A stretch of 64,000 nucleotides of DNA from Chitinophaga dinghuensis (GTDB lineage: Bacteria; Bacteroidota; Bacteroidia; Chitinophagales; Chitinophagaceae). Where the stretch lies: positions 1,211,469 through 1,275,468 of the forward strand of contig NZ_QLMA01000001.1 of the NCBI RefSeq assembly GCF_003259435.1, given 5' to 3'. The translations under genes were made by a program, and so were the position numbers. How positions within the stretch are numbered: the stretch's first letter is position 1; each line of letters opens with the position of its first letter. This document shows, one piece after another, positions 62,361 through 64,000 of this stretch. The notes beneath the pieces are model-generated. The model was not told the DNA's origin. It saw only the letters and a list, made by a program, of their open reading frames with translations, and did not search any database.

Positions 62361-64000
62361 ATGAAATATCTTATAAAGGTAATTTTTCTACTACTGTTAA
62401 CCATGAAGGTGGTAGACACTTCGGCTCAGACCAAACTGTACCGTGCCTATCTGCATCTTACCGCAAACTTTATAAACTTGAGCGGAGGTTGCTCTCTTTC
62501 AGCATCCCCAGGTGTGTATATTAATACAGGTACTGAGCAATTTTCTGATTCAAGGAATTTTTATCAGCAGAATTACAGTATTGATGCCGACGCATATTTT
62601 GCTTCCGCTCCAACGAGAATGTCGCTAGTTTCTGAAGGCGATGTTGTCGGTTTTAATTTTGCTCCAGGTGCGACATCTGGGTCTAGGACCCAAGATGCTC
62701 CTTGCTGGCGCTATAACTTAAGTGGCAATTTTGTTGAAATACCTTTGACGATCAATAAGGGGAGTGATAATATTTATTGTGCGGATGCAACTGCTTCTTT
62801 TTCACTGCCTGATAATCCCACAAATATCCGTTGGTATATTGGAAATGGATCAAGTACATCGCTGACAACGCTTAATACCAGAACTATCCAACTAACAGCA
62901 GATTATATAAGGAATGTATTACACCTGGATCCCCAAAGCCCGCTGGCAATCCGGGCGGAAGCTGATTATGGCAGTAAGTTTCCTAACATGAGTTTCCCTA
63001 TAGTACAGGGTATTACTTTCACTTCCCGTGTACCCACACCATCAGTAGGGATAATAGAGCCAAAGTGTTATGGCGATAAAGGAGCCATTGTATTAAGTAA
63101 TTTTGTCTATTCTGATGGAACTGCATATGATGGATCTACACCATTGAAACTTAGTATTAAAGGACCGGAAGTATTAAACCCCGTAATAAATTCACCAAGT
63201 GTTACCATTCCTGTAGTACCTGGGATATATACAGTGGCAGTAGAGAGTCAGGATTTAAAATGTATGAAGACATTACCTGTTGATGAAATTCATGCAGTTC
63301 AACAGGATTTATCCGCTACTACTGCACTTTCTTGTGTGGGTGGTAGTCCTGCGGTTACTGTAACAGCAGCGGGTGGATCTTCTCCTTATACCTATTCCCT
63401 GAATGGTGGAACAGCTACCGCGAATAATCTCTTTACGAACTTGCAACCTGCCACCACTTATCTCATCACTTACTATGATAAGAATAATTGTAGTAAAACG
63501 ATCAGTGTAACTACACCAGCCGCAGTTGCAATAGCAAGCTATACTACCAAAGCGCCATCAGGGACTATGGCAGACGGTGAGATTACCCTAACAGGAACAG
63601 GAGGTAATGCACCTTATGAATACAGTCTGGATAAAACATCCTGGCAGTCCGGTAATACGTTTACGGGACTCCTCGCAGCCACTTACAATGTATGGGCGCG
63701 CGATAGTAAAGGCTGTATCAGTGCTAATCCTGTTACTGTTCCGCTGGAACCACTGGATTTCACTACTACAACGACGTCCGTAAAATGTGCCGGGTATGCA
63801 GATGGAACGATCACGCTTAAAATCACAGGTGGAAGTAGTCCTTATAAAATCAAACTGGACAACGGCGTATATCGTGCCAATGATAATCTGTTCAAAGACT
63901 TGTCCGCAGGCACTTACGAAGTATACGTACAGGATAGTAGAGGTGTAGAGATGCATCACCCGGTAACAGTAGGTAGTCCTACACCGGTGAGCTTTACTTA
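62361..64000 (+). CDS. Large exported SprB-repeat protein (5' part, cut by window edge)
   Basis: ATG at 62361 opens a frame that stays open for 546 codons to the window end. The protein starts MKYLIKVIFLLLLTMKVVDT with signal cleavage after SAQ. Residues about 60-290 are an unassigned beta-rich region; from about 310 repeats of about 75 aa begin, each with a pattern such as VTAAGGSSPYTYSLNGGTAT, LTGTGGNAPYEYSLDKTSW and LKITGGSSPYKIKLDNGVY followed by LxAGTYxVxxxDxxGC. These match the SprB-repeat module found in gliding adhesins and other giant surface proteins. The C-terminal part, which would show a secretion signal or a toxin or Rhs core, is outside the window. Confidence 0.8.
   Translation, partial: MKYLIKVIFLLLLTMKVVDTSAQTKLYRAYLHLTANFINLSGGCSLSASPGVYINTGTEQFSDSRNFYQQNYSIDADAYFASAPTRMSLVSEGDVVGFNFAPGATSGSRTQDAPCWRYNLSGNFVEIPLTINKGSDNIYCADATASFSLPDNPTNIRWYIGNGSSTSLTTLNTRTIQLTADYIRNVLHLDPQSPLAIRAEADYGSKFPNMSFPIVQGITFTSRVPTPSVGIIEPKCYGDKGAIVLSNFVYSDGTAYDGSTPLKLSIKGPEVLNPVINSPSVTIPVVPGIYTVAVESQDLKCMKTLPVDEIHAVQQDLSATTALSCVGGSPAVTVTAAGGSSPYTYSLNGGTATANNLFTNLQPATTYLITYYDKNNCSKTISVTTPAAVAIASYTTKAPSGTMADGEITLTGTGGNAPYEYSLDKTSWQSGNTFTGLLAATYNVWARDSKGCISANPVTVPLEPLDFTTTTTSVKCAGYADGTITLKITGGSSPYKIKLDNGVYRANDNLFKDLSAGTYEVYVQDSRGVEMHHPVTVGSPTPVSFT

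Overview
The window reads as chromosomal DNA of a Bacteroidota bacterium, most likely a Chitinophaga-like member of the Chitinophagaceae. This rests on three things. Several promoters have the Bacteroidota form TTTG, about 20 nt, then TAnnTTTG (for example at 11209-11239, 23243-23274 and 47026-47057). There are type IX-secretion-style surface proteins (MBG repeats with a gliding-motility-type C-terminal domain, SprB-like repeats). The core genes (MutS2, malate:quinone oxidoreductase, LigD, an RND pump with lipoprotein adaptor) fit that phylum. The genus is an inference; no 16S or other marker is present.

Layout. 1-4.7 kb: the 5' part of an Rrf2-type regulator, a zinc-ribbon membrane protein, a lipoprotein MsrA, MutS2 and an AraC-type regulator. 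5.1-11.1 kb: a complete RND tripartite efflux operon (adaptor, inner-membrane pump, outer-membrane lipoprotein). 11.2-18.4 kb: tRNA-Ser(TGA) with promoter and terminator, then a compact type II-C CRISPR-Cas locus. The locus has a tracrRNA gene on the minus strand next to cas9, then cas9-cas1-cas2 with overlapping reading frames, a symmetrical terminator, and an array of ten 36-bp repeats plus a 12-nt eleventh remnant. 18.4-33.5 kb: housekeeping and accessory genes. These are an EreA/ChaN-like exported protein, a lipoprotein, divergent nudK/DeoR, an SRPBCC-ArsR pair with a doubled operator, mqo with an overlapping FAH-family gene, a HAD phosphatase, a Crp/Fnr protein, LigD, an AAA NTPase, a PhyH dioxygenase and a CPA1 antiporter. 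33.6-39.7 kb: a second, identical tRNA-Ser(TGA) and a 1949-aa surface protein built of 252-bp tandem MBG repeats. 40.4-47.9 kb: polysaccharide deacetylase, SDR, an unknown protein, a GlsB/YeaQ-type membrane protein, a class A beta-lactamase with a neighbouring penicillin-binding-protein-like hydrolase, a TetR regulator and an unknown exported protein.

48.2-64.0 kb: a tightly packed cluster of exported proteins. It holds an outer-membrane barrel, an FN3/coiled-coil protein, a 920-aa exported protein whose architecture (signal peptide, helical body, hydrophobic stretch, Pro/Glu linker, distinct C-terminal domain) resembles a polymorphic toxin, and a small signal-less partner in the position of an immunity gene. 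A 1489-aa beta-rich protein, a multi-FN3 protein and the start of a large SprB-repeat protein that runs off the right edge follow. This cluster is the best candidate for a poorly described system, possibly export or display of a toxin with its own immunity gene; that function is inferred.

How the parts work together. The CRISPR locus appears complete for both interference and adaptation. Complementarity between the anti-repeat and the repeat shows that crRNAs should be read from the minus strand, towards cas2. The terminator between cas2 and the array is symmetrical and could end both transcripts. Two regulatory sites are unusually legible: a palindrome whose arms are the -7 boxes of divergent nudK and DeoR promoters, and a doubled palindrome in the SRPBCC-ArsR promoter. 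All functional calls come from reading the sequence and from knowledge of the families; no database search was run.
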